This document shows positions 36,736 through 46,386 of a stretch of DNA of 64,000 nucleotides, piece by piece. Position numbers and translations under genes: made by a program. Numbering within the stretch: position 1 is the stretch's first letter; the number at the start of each line of letters is the position of its first letter. Source of the stretch: an uncultured Hyphomicrobiales bacterium (GTDB lineage Bacteria; Pseudomonadota; Alphaproteobacteria; Rhizobiales; Beijerinckiaceae); the NCBI GenBank assembly GCA_903931945.1, contig CAIZEI010000151.1, positions 1 to 64,000 on the forward strand. Reading direction: 5' to 3'. The notes beneath the pieces are model-generated. The model made no database searches and had not been told where the DNA came from. It saw only the letters and a program-made list of their open reading frames with translations.

Positions 36736-37641
36736 TCAGCTATTTACGGGTCTCGCGACGGGCTTTTCAAGGCCATCGAGCGCCTTGCGCAGGGCGCGCA
36801 AATCCGCCCATGCCCCGCGCTTGGCGCCCGGCGAGCGCAACAGATAGGCCGGGTGCAATGTCGCCAGAGCGGGAATTGTTTTGGCGCCATCCCCGACGAC
36901 AAATTCATGCCAGCTTCCGCGAGCGCGGGTGATGCCCTCTTTCACGCCCAGCAGGGTTTGCATCGACGCTGCGCCAAGACAGACCAGAAATTCCGGATTG
37001 GCGAGCTCGATTTGTCGCAGGATGAACGGCAGGCAGACTGCGGTTTCCTGCGGCGTTGGCGTGCGGTTGCCCGGCGGACGCCAGGGCACGACATTGGCGA
37101 TGTAGACGTCAGCGCGGTCAAGTGCGATTGCGGCGAGCATCCTGTCGAGCAATTGCCCGGCGGCGCCGACGAAAGGCCTCCCGATCTTATCCTCGTCGCC
37201 GCCCGGCGCCTCGCCAACCAACATCACGCGCGCGCCCGGCGTCCCATCAGCAAACACAAGCTGGCTCGCAGTGCGTTTCAGCGCACAGCCATCAAAAGCG
37301 GCAAGCGTTGCGCGCAGTTCATCGAGCGTGTGCGCGCTGGCGGCAAGCTCCCGCGCCGACCGGGTCGCCGTCGAAACGGCAAGCGCGGCGCCAATCGCAG
37401 GCGGGGGCACGCCCGGCATCGCCCGTGGCGTCGGCGGGGCGGCTGACGCTTCCGCGCGCGCGGGCAGGCTGGCCAAAGCTTGCGGGGCGGTCGGCTTGAC
37501 GCTATCGGCAAGCGCATCGGCAAATCGATCGCGCGGCGCGCCCTCCACCGCAATATCCACACCCATATCGGCATACCAGCGGAGCAATCCGGCAAGCGCT
37601 TCCGGGTCTAACGCAGATGCGTCGGGCGGGGTGGGGAACAT
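36736..37641 (-). CDS. Type-4 (Fe-S) uracil-DNA glycosylase family protein
   Basis: 'RVMLVGEAPGGDEDKIGRPFVGAAGQLLDRMLAAI', 'YIANVVPWRPPGNRTPTPQE', 'TLHPAYLLRSPGAKRGAWADLRAL'. Confidence 0.92.
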   Translation of the reverse strand: MFPTPPDASALDPEALAGLLRWYADMGVDIAVEGAPRDRFADALADSVKPTAPQALASLPARAEASAAPPTPRAMPGVPPPAIGAALAVSTATRSARELAASAHTLDELRATLAAFDGCALKRTASQLVFADGTPGARVMLVGEAPGGDEDKIGRPFVGAAGQLLDRMLAAIALDRADVYIANVVPWRPPGNRTPTPQETAVCLPFILRQIELANPEFLVCLGAASMQTLLGVKEGITRARGSWHEFVVGDGAKTIPALATLHPAYLLRSPGAKRGAWADLRALRKALDGLEKPVARPVNS

Positions 37642-37696
37642 GAGCCCATCATAGGACTGCGACAGGGGCTTGGCGAATCGCTTCGGAGGCGCTTCG

Positions 37697-38929
37697 TCAT
37701 GGCATTTTGAAATGCTTGGATAATTTCAGATTCTGGCCCTGATAATTTGAAACGACGGTTTGTCCGTAGAGGACTTCCGGAGACTCGGTCAGTTTCTCAA
37801 AGACCAGCCGCCCGATGATTTGCCCGTGTTCCAGCACAAAGGGAACCTCGTGGCTGCGGACTTCGAGCACCGCGCGGCTGCCTGGATGACCGGTGGTGGT
37901 AAAGCCAAACCCCGGATCGAAAAAGCCGGCGTAATGAACGCGGAATTCGCCCATCGACGGATCGATCGCAACCATTTCGGCCGCCAGCATCGGCGGAATG
38001 TGCATGCGTTCCTGCGACGCGAGAATGTAGAATTCGCCCGGGTCGAGGATCAGCCGCGTGTCGGCTCTGGCGGCGATCGGCTCCCAGAAATCGGCGACCG
38101 CATAGGACGCTATACAATCGACATCGATGACATCGGCATGCTTTTGCGCGCGATAGCCCACGATTTCGCCCAGAGCCTCTTTGCTCAACGCAACGCCCAG
38201 CAGCAATCCATCGCGCAAATTCAAATCGCCATCGACAAGCCGGTGCTTTTCATGCGCCTCACGCAGCGCATTGTCATCGAGCCAGAAGACGTTCTTCTCC
38301 ATTTGCTGCGGATGTTTGCGCCGGAATCGGATCTGATTCAGGCGAGACCCTTTTCTGACCCTGACGCTAAAACTTCTCGGCGAGACTTCCGCGTAGATTT
38401 GACCGGTGTAACCGCCGGCCACCTGGTCGAATATCTCCCCGTTATCTGTGATGAGGCGGGTGAAAATATCCAGACGTCCCGTCGAGCTTTTGGGGTTTGT
38501 CGCCGCCGAGATGCTGGGGATCAAGGCGAGCGATTCCAGCAAGGGAATGACATAGACGCATCCCTTCTCCAGAATGGCGCCGGGGCCTTCGAGAGAAATC
38601 TCATCGGATTTCAGCCCGCTCAACTGACTTTCAACTTTCCGGTCCTTGCCCGGCAAGAAGCTTGCCCGGACGCGATAGGCCTTGGCGCCAAGGCGCAGAT
38701 CCAGACTCGCGGGCTGGAATTGACTATCCTCGATATCGATCGACGACCTGATCATGCGCCGATGCACCATCAGCTCGATTTTCTCGCGCGGCAGGAGTCC
38801 GTAGCTCGTTCCGAAATCAGCCGCGCGTTCGCTCCCCAAATCCGGGAGGCGGTCGACGCCGCGCGGCGCGCGGCGGGCGCGAACCGGAGATGGTTTTGCG
38901 ATGGCCACCATACGTGGACCCTTCTTCAA
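37697..38929 (-). CDS. dcd: 2'-deoxycytidine 5'-triphosphate deaminase (long alphaproteobacterial form)
   Basis: 'DIEDSQFQPASLDLRLGAKAYRV', 'FTRLITDNGEIFDQVAGGYTGQIYAEVSPRSFSVRVRKGSRLNQIRFR', 'FDPGFGFTTTGHPGSRAVLEVRSHEVPFVLEHGQIIGRLVFEKL'. Confidence 0.88.
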   Translation of the reverse strand: MKKGPRMVAIAKPSPVRARRAPRGVDRLPDLGSERAADFGTSYGLLPREKIELMVHRRMIRSSIDIEDSQFQPASLDLRLGAKAYRVRASFLPGKDRKVESQLSGLKSDEISLEGPGAILEKGCVYVIPLLESLALIPSISAATNPKSSTGRLDIFTRLITDNGEIFDQVAGGYTGQIYAEVSPRSFSVRVRKGSRLNQIRFRRKHPQQMEKNVFWLDDNALREAHEKHRLVDGDLNLRDGLLLGVALSKEALGEIVGYRAQKHADVIDVDCIASYAVADFWEPIAARADTRLILDPGEFYILASQERMHIPPMLAAEMVAIDPSMGEFRVHYAGFFDPGFGFTTTGHPGSRAVLEVRSHEVPFVLEHGQIIGRLVFEKLTESPEVLYGQTVVSNYQGQNLKLSKHFKMP

Positions 38930-39097
38930 TGTGAGATCGTTTCAATCAGTCAAAGACCATTCCCGAGCTCATTGTCAGTGACGCCGGCGCGTTGTCCACA
39001 GAAACCGTCGATTATCCCGCGCTCGCGGCGGGCAGGCCACAACCATTGGCGCACCCCTCCGTTGACGCCCCGCGGCCACTCGCGCTATGCTTGCCGG

Positions 39098-39158
39098 ACT
39101 ATGTGGTCATTTGAGCCGGTCGGCTTGCCGCCACGTTAAACAAGGGGCTAAAAGATCG
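39098..39158 (+). ncRNA. SAM-II riboswitch (metA motif)
   Basis: '...ATGTGGTCATTTGAGCCGGTCGGCTTGCCGCCACGTTAAACAAGGGGCTAAAAG' matches my recollection of the SAM-II consensus (GTGGt.ATTTGagCCGg..GGCTTGC.GCCACGTTAAA.aag..GCTAAAaag). GTGG (39103-39106) pairs with CCAC (39131-39134). It lies upstream of metZ, a known target class. Confidence 0.88.
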
Positions 39159-39225
39159 GTGCTTTCCAGGAGCGCCCGTCTGTCGTCCCCTCGCAGCAAT
39201 GCGATCGCAGGCTATTGGAGTAAAC

Positions 39226-40422
39226 ATGAGCGCCGCCCCGACACCCAGGAAATTCCGTTCCGCCACCAATCTCGTGCATGGCGGAACGCTCCGCTCGCAA
39301 TTTGGCGAAACCTCGGAGGCGCTGTTTCTGACGCAGGGTTACGTGTACCCGAACATGGAGTCCGCCGAGGCGCGCTTCAAAGGGGACGACCCCGGCTTCA
39401 TTTATTCCCGCTTTTCGAACCCGACCGTCGCAATGTTCGAAAAACGCGTCGCCATGCTCGAAGACGCCGAGAGCGCCCGCGCCACAGCAACGGGCATGGC
39501 CGCCGTCACTGCCGCCATTCTGGGGCAGCTGAAAGCCGGCGATCATGTCGTCTCGCCCAAAGCCCTGTTCGGGTCGTGCCGTTACATCGTCGAGGAATTG
39601 CTGCCGCGCTTTGGCGTATCCTCGACGCTCATCGACGGGACGGACCTCGACCAGTGGCGAGCTGCGATGCGCCCTAATACGACGGTGACATTTCTCGAAA
39701 GCCCGACAAATCCCCAGCTTGAGATCATCGATATCGCCGCCGTCGCGGACATCGCCCACAAGGCGGGCGCCACGCTGGTGGTCGACAATGTGTTCGCGAC
39801 GCCCCTGTTGCAGTCGCCGCTGAAACTGGGCGCAGATTGCGTGGTCTACTCCTCGACCAAACACATGGACGGGCAGGGCCGGGCGCTCGGTGGCGTTATC
39901 GTGGCGTCGGAAGACTTCATCCAGACGCATATCCACAATTTTCTGCGCCAGACCGGCCCCGCGATCTCGCCGTTCAACGCCTGGATCATGCTGAAGGGGC
40001 TGGAAACGCTGCCGGTGCGCCTGATGGCCCAGCAGAAGAGCGCCGAGCGGATCGCCGATTTCCTGGCCGCACAGCCTGAGGTCGCGCGCGTGCTTTACCC
40101 GACCCGCAAGGACCATCCGCAACACGCGCTGGCCATGCGGCAAATGTCGGGCGGCGGCAGCGTCATCGCCTTTGACGTGAAAGGCGGCAAGGACGCCGCC
40201 TTCCGCTTTGGCAATGCGCTTGAAATCGTGAAAATTTCCAACAATCTGGGCGACGCAAAAAGCCTGCTGACGCATCCGGCGACAACGACGCATCAGCGCA
40301 TCGGGCCGCTCGCGCGCGCCGAAAGTGGCATTGGCGATGGCATGTTGCGCCTGTCCTGCGGCCTTGAAGATGTCGAGGACCTGATCGACGACATCAAGGC
40401 CGGGTTGAAAGCGGTGGGGTGA
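39226..40422 (+). CDS. metZ: O-succinylhomoserine sulfhydrylase
   Basis: PLP Cys/Met metabolism family: 'TNLVHGG', 'GFIYSRFSNPTVAMFEKRVAMLE', 'YSSTKHMDGQGRALGGVI', 'VKISNNLGDAKSLLTHPATTTHQR'. GGAG upstream of ATG 39226. Confidence 0.93.
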   Translation: MSAAPTPRKFRSATNLVHGGTLRSQFGETSEALFLTQGYVYPNMESAEARFKGDDPGFIYSRFSNPTVAMFEKRVAMLEDAESARATATGMAAVTAAILGQLKAGDHVVSPKALFGSCRYIVEELLPRFGVSSTLIDGTDLDQWRAAMRPNTTVTFLESPTNPQLEIIDIAAVADIAHKAGATLVVDNVFATPLLQSPLKLGADCVVYSSTKHMDGQGRALGGVIVASEDFIQTHIHNFLRQTGPAISPFNAWIMLKGLETLPVRLMAQQKSAERIADFLAAQPEVARVLYPTRKDHPQHALAMRQMSGGGSVIAFDVKGGKDAAFRFGNALEIVKISNNLGDAKSLLTHPATTTHQRIGPLARAESGIGDGMLRLSCGLEDVEDLIDDIKAGLKAVG

Positions 40423-40702
40423 GGACGAAGCGGGCGTTTCAATAAACGTCGATCGTGAATCGCAGGCGCGCAGGTTTGGCGCGCCAGAATCAAGGCCAAA
40501 ACAATTTACATTCCGGGTCGACATCCGATTGCATTTTTCGCTTGCCGGCTTGCCCTTTCTGGAGTTCAATCATTTCTGTTGATGGAAATTGTTCTGACTG
40601 CCAGGGGCCTGAAAATCCTATTGCCGATGTCCGGGATTTTTCGCGCCTGGCCAAAAATTTTTTCTGGATTGCAACTGCCGTATTTCGAGGCATGAAACCG
40701 CT

Positions 40703-41122
40703 TTGTCCCAAAAACTGGATTCCCGCAGCCGCGCAGAGTTTGTCGCCTGGAGCGAACCTGTTTGCGCCGATCTGATATCCGAGCGTCACGAACGCGGGAC
40801 ATGCGCCTGTCCGGAAACCCGACAGCTCCTGTCCGCAGCTCAGTCGCGCTTCTGGAAAGCGCTCCTGTCGGGCGATCGTCACAGGTTCATGCCCGCCCGG
40901 CGCCTGGTCGCATCAATTCGCGTGAAAGCGAACATGGCGCAGCCCGAAATCGACGCCGTTGACGATGAGGTTCTGCATGATCTGTCCGAACTCGTCACGG
41001 CTCGCTTTCTCCGCACCCCTGCGGTGGCGCGCGCCTATGGGCAAGTGCTTCTGGAGGCGGCGCTGGCTTTGGGAACCATGCGCGGCGCCGAGGCGATGAA
41101 GACAGGCCAACCGCCCCGATAG
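40703..41122 (+). CDS. Hypothetical protein
   Basis: 139 aa open frame with TTG start between metZ and apaG; plausible helical C-half 'IDAVDDEVLHDLSELVTARFLRTPAVARAYGQVLLEAALALG'. No family recognised. Confidence 0.45.
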   Translation: MSQKLDSRSRAEFVAWSEPVCADLISERHERGTCACPETRQLLSAAQSRFWKALLSGDRHRFMPARRLVASIRVKANMAQPEIDAVDDEVLHDLSELVTARFLRTPAVARAYGQVLLEAALALGTMRGAEAMKTGQPPR

Positions 41123-41253
41123 GAGGCTGTCGCAACTCTGTCTGGGCGATGGCGGGGGAACGCATGGCCGATCGCCGGCAAGGAACACAAAAAGGCTTCG
41201 GATTCCCCGTCATGCCACTCGACGCCAGTCGCCTCGATAGGGTAGACAGGCCT

Positions 41254-41646
41254 ATGTACAAAGCCAGGACCGAAAATATCGAGGTGACGGTCGAGCCGCG
41301 CTTCATGGCCGACCGTTCGGACCCGCGGGCCGGGCGCTATTTCTGGGCCTATACCGTCGAGATCTCAAATCACAGCCCGCGCACGATTCAACTCGTGGCG
41401 CGCCACTGGCGCATCACCGACGCCAGCGGGCGACTTGAGGAAGTGCGCGGCGACGGCGTGGTGGGGGAACAGCCAGTCCTGAAACATGGCGAAACATTCA
41501 AATATACGTCTGGTTGCCCGCTGACAACGTCATCGGGGTTCATGGCGGGCGCCTACCAGATGGTGGATGAAGCCGGGAACGCATTTGACGTGGAAATACC
41601 GGCGTTTTCGCTCGACACGCCGGACACCAGGCGCTCCCTGAACTGA
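41254..41646 (+). CDS. apaG: Co2+/Mg2+ efflux protein ApaG
   Basis: 'MYKARTENIEVTVEPRFMADRSDPRAGRYFWAYTVEISNHSPRTIQLVARHWRITDASGRLEEVRGDGVVGEQPVLKHGETFKYTSGCPLTTSSGFMAGAYQM'. Confidence 0.95.
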   Translation: MYKARTENIEVTVEPRFMADRSDPRAGRYFWAYTVEISNHSPRTIQLVARHWRITDASGRLEEVRGDGVVGEQPVLKHGETFKYTSGCPLTTSSGFMAGAYQMVDEAGNAFDVEIPAFSLDTPDTRRSLN

Positions 41647-41658
41647 AAGCGATATCGC

Positions 41659-42822
41659 ATGAATGCGGGCCGGCTCGACAGCGCAATTGCGATTCTGGAG
41701 CGGCTGATAGCTTTCGATACCGAAAGCTCGAAATCCAATCTCGATCTGGTCGATTACGTTGAAGGGTTTTTGCAGGCGCGCCAGGTCGCCTACATGAAGG
41801 TCCCCAATGCGCAGGGCGACAAAGCGGCGATTTTCATCACCATCGGGCCCATGATCGACGGCGGCGTTGTGCTGTCCGGGCACACCGATGTCGTGCCGGT
41901 GGCGGGCCAGATCTGGACGGGCGATCCCTTCATACTGCGGCATGAGGGCGGACGCTATTACGGGCGCGGCGCCTGCGACATGAAAGGCTTCGACGCCCTC
42001 GCGCTGTCAATGATCGAGGAATTTCAACACGCGCGTTTGAAGCGACCCATCCATATTCTGCTGAGCTACGATGAGGAAACGACCTGCCTGGGACCGATGG
42101 ATACAATCGCCCAGTTCGGTCGCGATCTGCCTCGACCGGGCTCCGTCATTGTGGGCGAACCCACGATGCTGCAGGTCGCGGACGCCCATAAATCCGTCGC
42201 GACATATCGCACGCGCGTCAAGGGGGTGGAGGCGCATTCCTCAAACCCGGCGCTGGGCGCCAACGCCATTGAGGCGGCTTGCGATCTGGTCAGCGAAATC
42301 TACAGGTTTGCCCAGGTTTTGCGGGCCGAGGGCGACGCGACCGGGCGCTTCACGCCGGGCGCCTCGACGCTCAGCGTCGGCGTCATCCATGGCGGCGTGG
42401 CAAGAAATATTCTTGCCCGGGACTGTTCGTTCCTCTGGGAGTATCGCGGCCTCCCCGGCGCCCCGGCGGGACGCGCAGCGCGGCATATGGACGACTACGT
42501 CTCCGCGCATCTCCTGCCAAAGTTCCTTGCGCAGGGGCTTGGCGTCGAGGTTGAGACGATCACGGAAGTCGAGGTGCCGGGCCTGGTCGCCGAGCCGGGC
42601 TCAGCGGCCGAAGTTCTTGCGTTCAAACTGGCGCGCGCCAATCACGCCATCGCCGTTTCCTACGCCACTGAGGCGGGACGATTTCAGGCGGCTGGCATTC
42701 CGACGGTGGTCTGTGGTCCTGGCAGTATCGAGCAGGCGCACCAGCCCGATGAATATATCGAGGAATCGCAGCTCGCCGCCGGCATCGGCTTTCTGCAGGC
42801 GCTGGCGCGCGAACTCAGCTGA
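41659..42822 (+). CDS. argE: Acetylornithine deacetylase
   Basis: M20 family; 'LSGHTDVVPVAGQIWTGDPFILRHEGGRYYGRGACDMKGFDALALSMI', 'LSYDEETTCLGPMD', 'GTEAGRFQ'-like 'ATEAGRFQAAGIPTVVCGPGSIEQAHQPDEYIEESQL'. Confidence 0.93.
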   Translation: MNAGRLDSAIAILERLIAFDTESSKSNLDLVDYVEGFLQARQVAYMKVPNAQGDKAAIFITIGPMIDGGVVLSGHTDVVPVAGQIWTGDPFILRHEGGRYYGRGACDMKGFDALALSMIEEFQHARLKRPIHILLSYDEETTCLGPMDTIAQFGRDLPRPGSVIVGEPTMLQVADAHKSVATYRTRVKGVEAHSSNPALGANAIEAACDLVSEIYRFAQVLRAEGDATGRFTPGASTLSVGVIHGGVARNILARDCSFLWEYRGLPGAPAGRAARHMDDYVSAHLLPKFLAQGLGVEVETITEVEVPGLVAEPGSAAEVLAFKLARANHAIAVSYATEAGRFQAAGIPTVVCGPGSIEQAHQPDEYIEESQLAAGIGFLQALARELS

Positions 42823-42831
42823 CGCGCATGC

Positions 42832-42855
42832 AAAAAGGCCGGCAAAAGCCGGCCT
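42832..42855 (-). terminator. Rho-independent terminator for rpmF
   Basis: AGGCCGGC-AAAA-GCCGGCCT perfect 8-bp stem (42836-42855), followed on the minus strand by a T-run (+ strand AAAAA at 42832-42836). Confidence 0.75.
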
Positions 42856-42880
42856 GTTCGCAGGCGTCGTCGCGAAAAAA

Positions 42881-43069
42881 TCAATCGTCCTTCGACTTGA
42901 TGTTCAGGACCTGACGGCCCTTGTACATTCCGGTCTTCAAATCGATGTGATGGGGACGACGCAACTCGCCCGAATCCTTGTCTTCCACATAGGCCGGGGC
43001 GGCAAGGGCGTCAGCGGAGCGGCGCATACCGCGGCGACTGGGGGAAGTTTTACGTCTCGGAACGGCCAT
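42881..43069 (-). CDS. rpmF: 50S ribosomal protein L32
   Basis: '[62 protein letters not shown]', typical alphaproteobacterial L32. Confidence 0.96.
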   Translation of the reverse strand: MAVPRRKTSPSRRGMRRSADALAAPAYVEDKDSGELRRPHHIDLKTGMYKGRQVLNIKSKDD

Positions 43070-43242
43070 TTTACTCTCCGGATTGGGGCGGACGGCCCTC
43101 AAAACGGGACTGTCGCAAATTCGAAGCCGGGCCAATACACGGAAATCCCGGCAAAGGCCAGAGGCAATCGCCGGTTCAGACGCAGAACTTGACCGCACGC
43201 CTCGCCTCGGGCAAGCCGGGGCCATATTTCCAGGAGTCTTGC

Positions 43243-44166
43243 GTGAGCGCCGCCGCACCCACCGCCTTTGAACAACGCCTCGCAGAACTCGGCGCCCGCG
43301 TTGAAACAGAGATCGACGCGCTGCTTTCCCCGCAACTGCTCCCCGGCGAACTCGCCCGCCCGTCGCGCCTGCTGGCGGCCATGCGCCATGCGGCGCTCGG
43401 CGGCGGCAAGCGCCTTCGCCCGTTTCTCGCCATCGCGACTGCCGAAATGCTGGGAGTAGCCGTGGAGCAATCGCTACGTCCGGCCTGCGCCATTGAACTC
43501 GTCCATTGCTATTCGCTGGCGCACGACGACCTCCCGGCAATGGACAATGACGATCTCCGGCGGGGCCGCCCGACAGTCCACAAGGCCTTCGACGACGCGA
43601 CAGCTATCCTCGCCGGCGATGCTTTGCTGACGCTCGCCTTCGACGTTATGGCCGATCCGGCCACGCATCGCGATTCGTCCATCCGCGCCGATCTGGCGCT
43701 CGGGCTGGCGCGCGCCTCGGGGCACGGTGGAATGGCGGGCGGCCAGATGCTCGATCTGGACGCCGAACGTCAGGCAGCGCCTCTGCCGCACGACAGCATC
43801 GCCCTGCTCCAATCCATGAAAACCGGCGCGCTGTTGCGATTCTCGGTTGAAGCAGGCGCGATCGTCGCGGGCGCGTCCGCCGACGAGCGAAGCGAACTGA
43901 TCCGGTTTGGCGCTGCGCTTGGGGCCGCTTTCCAGATTGCGGATGACATTCTGGATGCAGAAGGCGACGTCGCCACACTGGGAAAGGCCGCCGGAAAGGA
44001 CGCCGCGCGCAACAAAGCGACATTGGTCAGCGCGCTCGGGCTCGCGGGCGCCAGAAAAGCCTGCGATGAATATATTGCCAGGGCCGTTTATGCTTTAAGG
44101 GATTTTGGACCGCGCGCCGGCCTTCTGATCGATGCTGCGCATTTTACCGCCAGGCGCGATTTTTAG
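43243..44166 (+). CDS. ispA: Polyprenyl synthetase (farnesyl/geranyl diphosphate synthase)
   Basis: '[24 protein letters not shown]', '[29 protein letters not shown]' (DDxxxxD), '[13 protein letters not shown]' (second Asp-rich motif). GTG start at 43243 likely. Confidence 0.92.
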   Translation: MSAAAPTAFEQRLAELGARVETEIDALLSPQLLPGELARPSRLLAAMRHAALGGGKRLRPFLAIATAEMLGVAVEQSLRPACAIELVHCYSLAHDDLPAMDNDDLRRGRPTVHKAFDDATAILAGDALLTLAFDVMADPATHRDSSIRADLALGLARASGHGGMAGGQMLDLDAERQAAPLPHDSIALLQSMKTGALLRFSVEAGAIVAGASADERSELIRFGAALGAAFQIADDILDAEGDVATLGKAAGKDAARNKATLVSALGLAGARKACDEYIARAVYALRDFGPRAGLLIDAAHFTARRDF

Positions 44167-44177
44167 GAGTTTCCGCC

Positions 44178-44879
44178 TTGACCGACGCCGTCATTGCTCT
44201 TGAGAATGTCCTCATTCGCAACTTGAAGGCGCGCGCGCGTCTGCTGACCTGCATCCTGATCGGCGTTTGCGTTTTCGCGATCATGCCAGGGGATTGGCGA
44301 CTATCGACCCGGATATTGTCGTCGTGGAATCTCGCGGCGGTTCTTTATGTCGTCGCCGCATGCATCATGATTGCGCGCTCGACGCCCGAATCCATCCAGC
44401 GCCGGGCGGTCGCCTCGGATGAGGGCAGGTTCGTTGCATTGTCCCTCGCTTGCCTGGCTGCGGCCGCCGCTTTCGCCGCCATTTTCGATCAACTGACGCT
44501 GGTGAAGGATTCGCACGGGCTTTATCACACTGTGCATCTTGCGCTGGCGGGCTGCACAGTGCTCAGCGCCTGGACCTTCACGCACCTGATGTTCACGCAA
44601 CATTACGCTCATGAATATTTCATCGAGCGCGATTCGGAAAAGGATTTGCCGGAGGAGTTTCGTGGCGGCCTGGATTTCCCGGGAACGAAATTCCCGGTCT
44701 ATTCCGACTTTGTCTATTTTGCCTTCATTGTGGGCGTCGCCTCACAGACGGCGGACGTCGAAATCACGTCCTCGGTGATGCGGCGGATATCGCTTTTGCA
44801 TTCCGTGCTGTCATTTGTGTTCAACACGGCAATCCTGGCGCTGACGATCAACATCGCTTCGGGGCTCATCGCCCCGTAA
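44178..44879 (+). CDS. DUF1345 domain-containing membrane protein
   Basis: 'HLMFTQHYAHEYFIERD...GLDFPGTKFPVYSDFVYFAFIVGVASQTADVEITSSVMRRISLLHSVLSFVFNTAILALTINIASGL'. Confidence 0.9.
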   Translation: MTDAVIALENVLIRNLKARARLLTCILIGVCVFAIMPGDWRLSTRILSSWNLAAVLYVVAACIMIARSTPESIQRRAVASDEGRFVALSLACLAAAAAFAAIFDQLTLVKDSHGLYHTVHLALAGCTVLSAWTFTHLMFTQHYAHEYFIERDSEKDLPEEFRGGLDFPGTKFPVYSDFVYFAFIVGVASQTADVEITSSVMRRISLLHSVLSFVFNTAILALTINIASGLIAP

Positions 44880-44905
44880 GCCGGATCGACGTTTGCGCAG
44901 GCGTA

Positions 44906-45211
44906 TCAGAAGCTGAACAGCGGGCCGGCGCCGGGGTTTTCCCAGCGGCCCGGCAGGGTCTCGCCGCCATAGCGGTAACCGGCCACGCCCGGGAACGAGC
45001 GATGGTCGCCCTGTCCGTCGGTGGCGTAGTGGGACTGGCTGCCGACAGGCACGACATTGCCGCTGTCCGTGAAGGGCCGCTTGTGAACAGTCAGCGCCTG
45101 AGCCGACACAACGTGACGATGATGCCTCGCCCGCGCCTGCGCGGGCGCAACGACAAGCCCCGCAACCCCGACCGCAAGAAGAGCAAAAAGAACAGGTGAA
45201 GCGCGGCGCAT
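44906..45211 (-). CDS. Small secreted hypothetical protein
   Basis: 101 aa with signal peptide 'MRRASPVLFALLAVGVAGLVVAPAQARARHHRHVV'; no family recognised. Confidence 0.6.
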   Translation of the reverse strand: MRRASPVLFALLAVGVAGLVVAPAQARARHHRHVVSAQALTVHKRPFTDSGNVVPVGSQSHYATDGQGDHRSFPGVAGYRYGGETLPGRWENPGAGPLFSF

Positions 45212-45299
45212 ATGACAATCCCTGAATCAGAGCGGAAATCAACGTTTCATTGTAACCTGTTTCCAGCCGCTGCACACCCCCAGCGAATGCCTTTGCAGT

Positions 45300-46172
45300 T
45301 TATTTCCGGACAAATTTGCGGGGGCCGTCGCTGACGCGCAACGCTGGCCGGTTCAAATCCGTGTCGATCCATTCCGCCGTCCGGCCTGCGCCGCCCCTGG
45401 CGCCGCCACAGCCCGTCCCACGCGCCAGTTCCGCTGCGGCGAAAAAGCGTCCAATCTCCCGGTCCGCGCCGCCGGACAGAATATCGAGCCTGTCCAGCGC
45501 GCAGGCGAGCGTCCGACGATCGATCGGTCGATCCGAAGCCCCACAGGCATAGCCTGCAATGCGCAGTTCAGGCTTTGACACATTGAGCATATAGCCGAGG
45601 CACGGGACTTCGCCAGCTGGCGTCGCCAAAGTCAAATCGGCCGTCTCGAAGACGCCAAAGCGCGTGGGCAGGTCGCCAGGCTGCGCGCTGCGGACCACAG
45701 ACAGGCCGGAACGGGCCGCCTGTCGCGCCATTTCGACATAAAATCGGCCTTCGGGGGCCTGCTCGGCGCCGATGCGATAGACCGACAGATGGAGGCTCGG
45801 CCCGCGCCCCAGCATCGCCTCGCCAAAATCGAGATAATCCTGACGACCGCCGCCGGTTGTGTGACGACGGGCTTCGTAGATCCGGGGCTCCTTGCCGAAG
45901 GCGGCGCTTTCCAGTCCATAGAACCGCAGGGGATGATTGACCTCCAGCCAGGCGCTTTTGGGCGCCGGCGCGGGCGTTGGCGGAGCCGCCGCCGGCCGCC
46001 CTGAAAGGCCTGCCAAGACTACTGCGCAAACCGCCGCGGCGCCTGCAAGGCACAGCGACCACCGCACAAGACGCGCCTGGACCTGCCGGCCGGGCGCCCG
46101 CGGCATGGCCGCGGGCCCGCCTGCGATATCCAGAAACGGGCCTCCGGGCCCCGATAAAATGAGCATTGACAT
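45300..46172 (-). CDS. Hypothetical membrane-anchored protein
   Basis: Starts near 46172; N-terminal TM 'WSLCLAGAAAVCAVVLAGLSG' then an exported domain 'SAWLEVNHPLRFYGLESAAFGKEPRIYEARRHTTGGGRQDYLDFGEAMLGRGPSLHLSVYRIG'. Confidence 0.7.
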   Translation of the reverse strand: MSMLILSGPGGPFLDIAGGPAAMPRAPGRQVQARLVRWSLCLAGAAAVCAVVLAGLSGRPAAAPPTPAPAPKSAWLEVNHPLRFYGLESAAFGKEPRIYEARRHTTGGGRQDYLDFGEAMLGRGPSLHLSVYRIGAEQAPEGRFYVEMARQAARSGLSVVRSAQPGDLPTRFGVFETADLTLATPAGEVPCLGYMLNVSKPELRIAGYACGASDRPIDRRTLACALDRLDILSGGADREIGRFFAAAELARGTGCGGARGGAGRTAEWIDTDLNRPALRVSDGPRKFVRK

Positions 46173-46386
46173 AACGCATCCCCGGGCCCCGTTGGGGGGC
46201 TCTGTATGTTTGACAGGGTGAGTTTCGTCGCCGCCGGTATGTGTTGGGTTACGAAGCAAGGTTAACGAAAAGGACGGTCAAAATTGAATTAAAATTGAGT
46301 CGTCGTCTATCCCGGGCCTCAATCATGGCACATAAAGCGCCGTCTGATCCGCTCGATTACAAAAGCAACACTTCAGGAGGTTCGCA

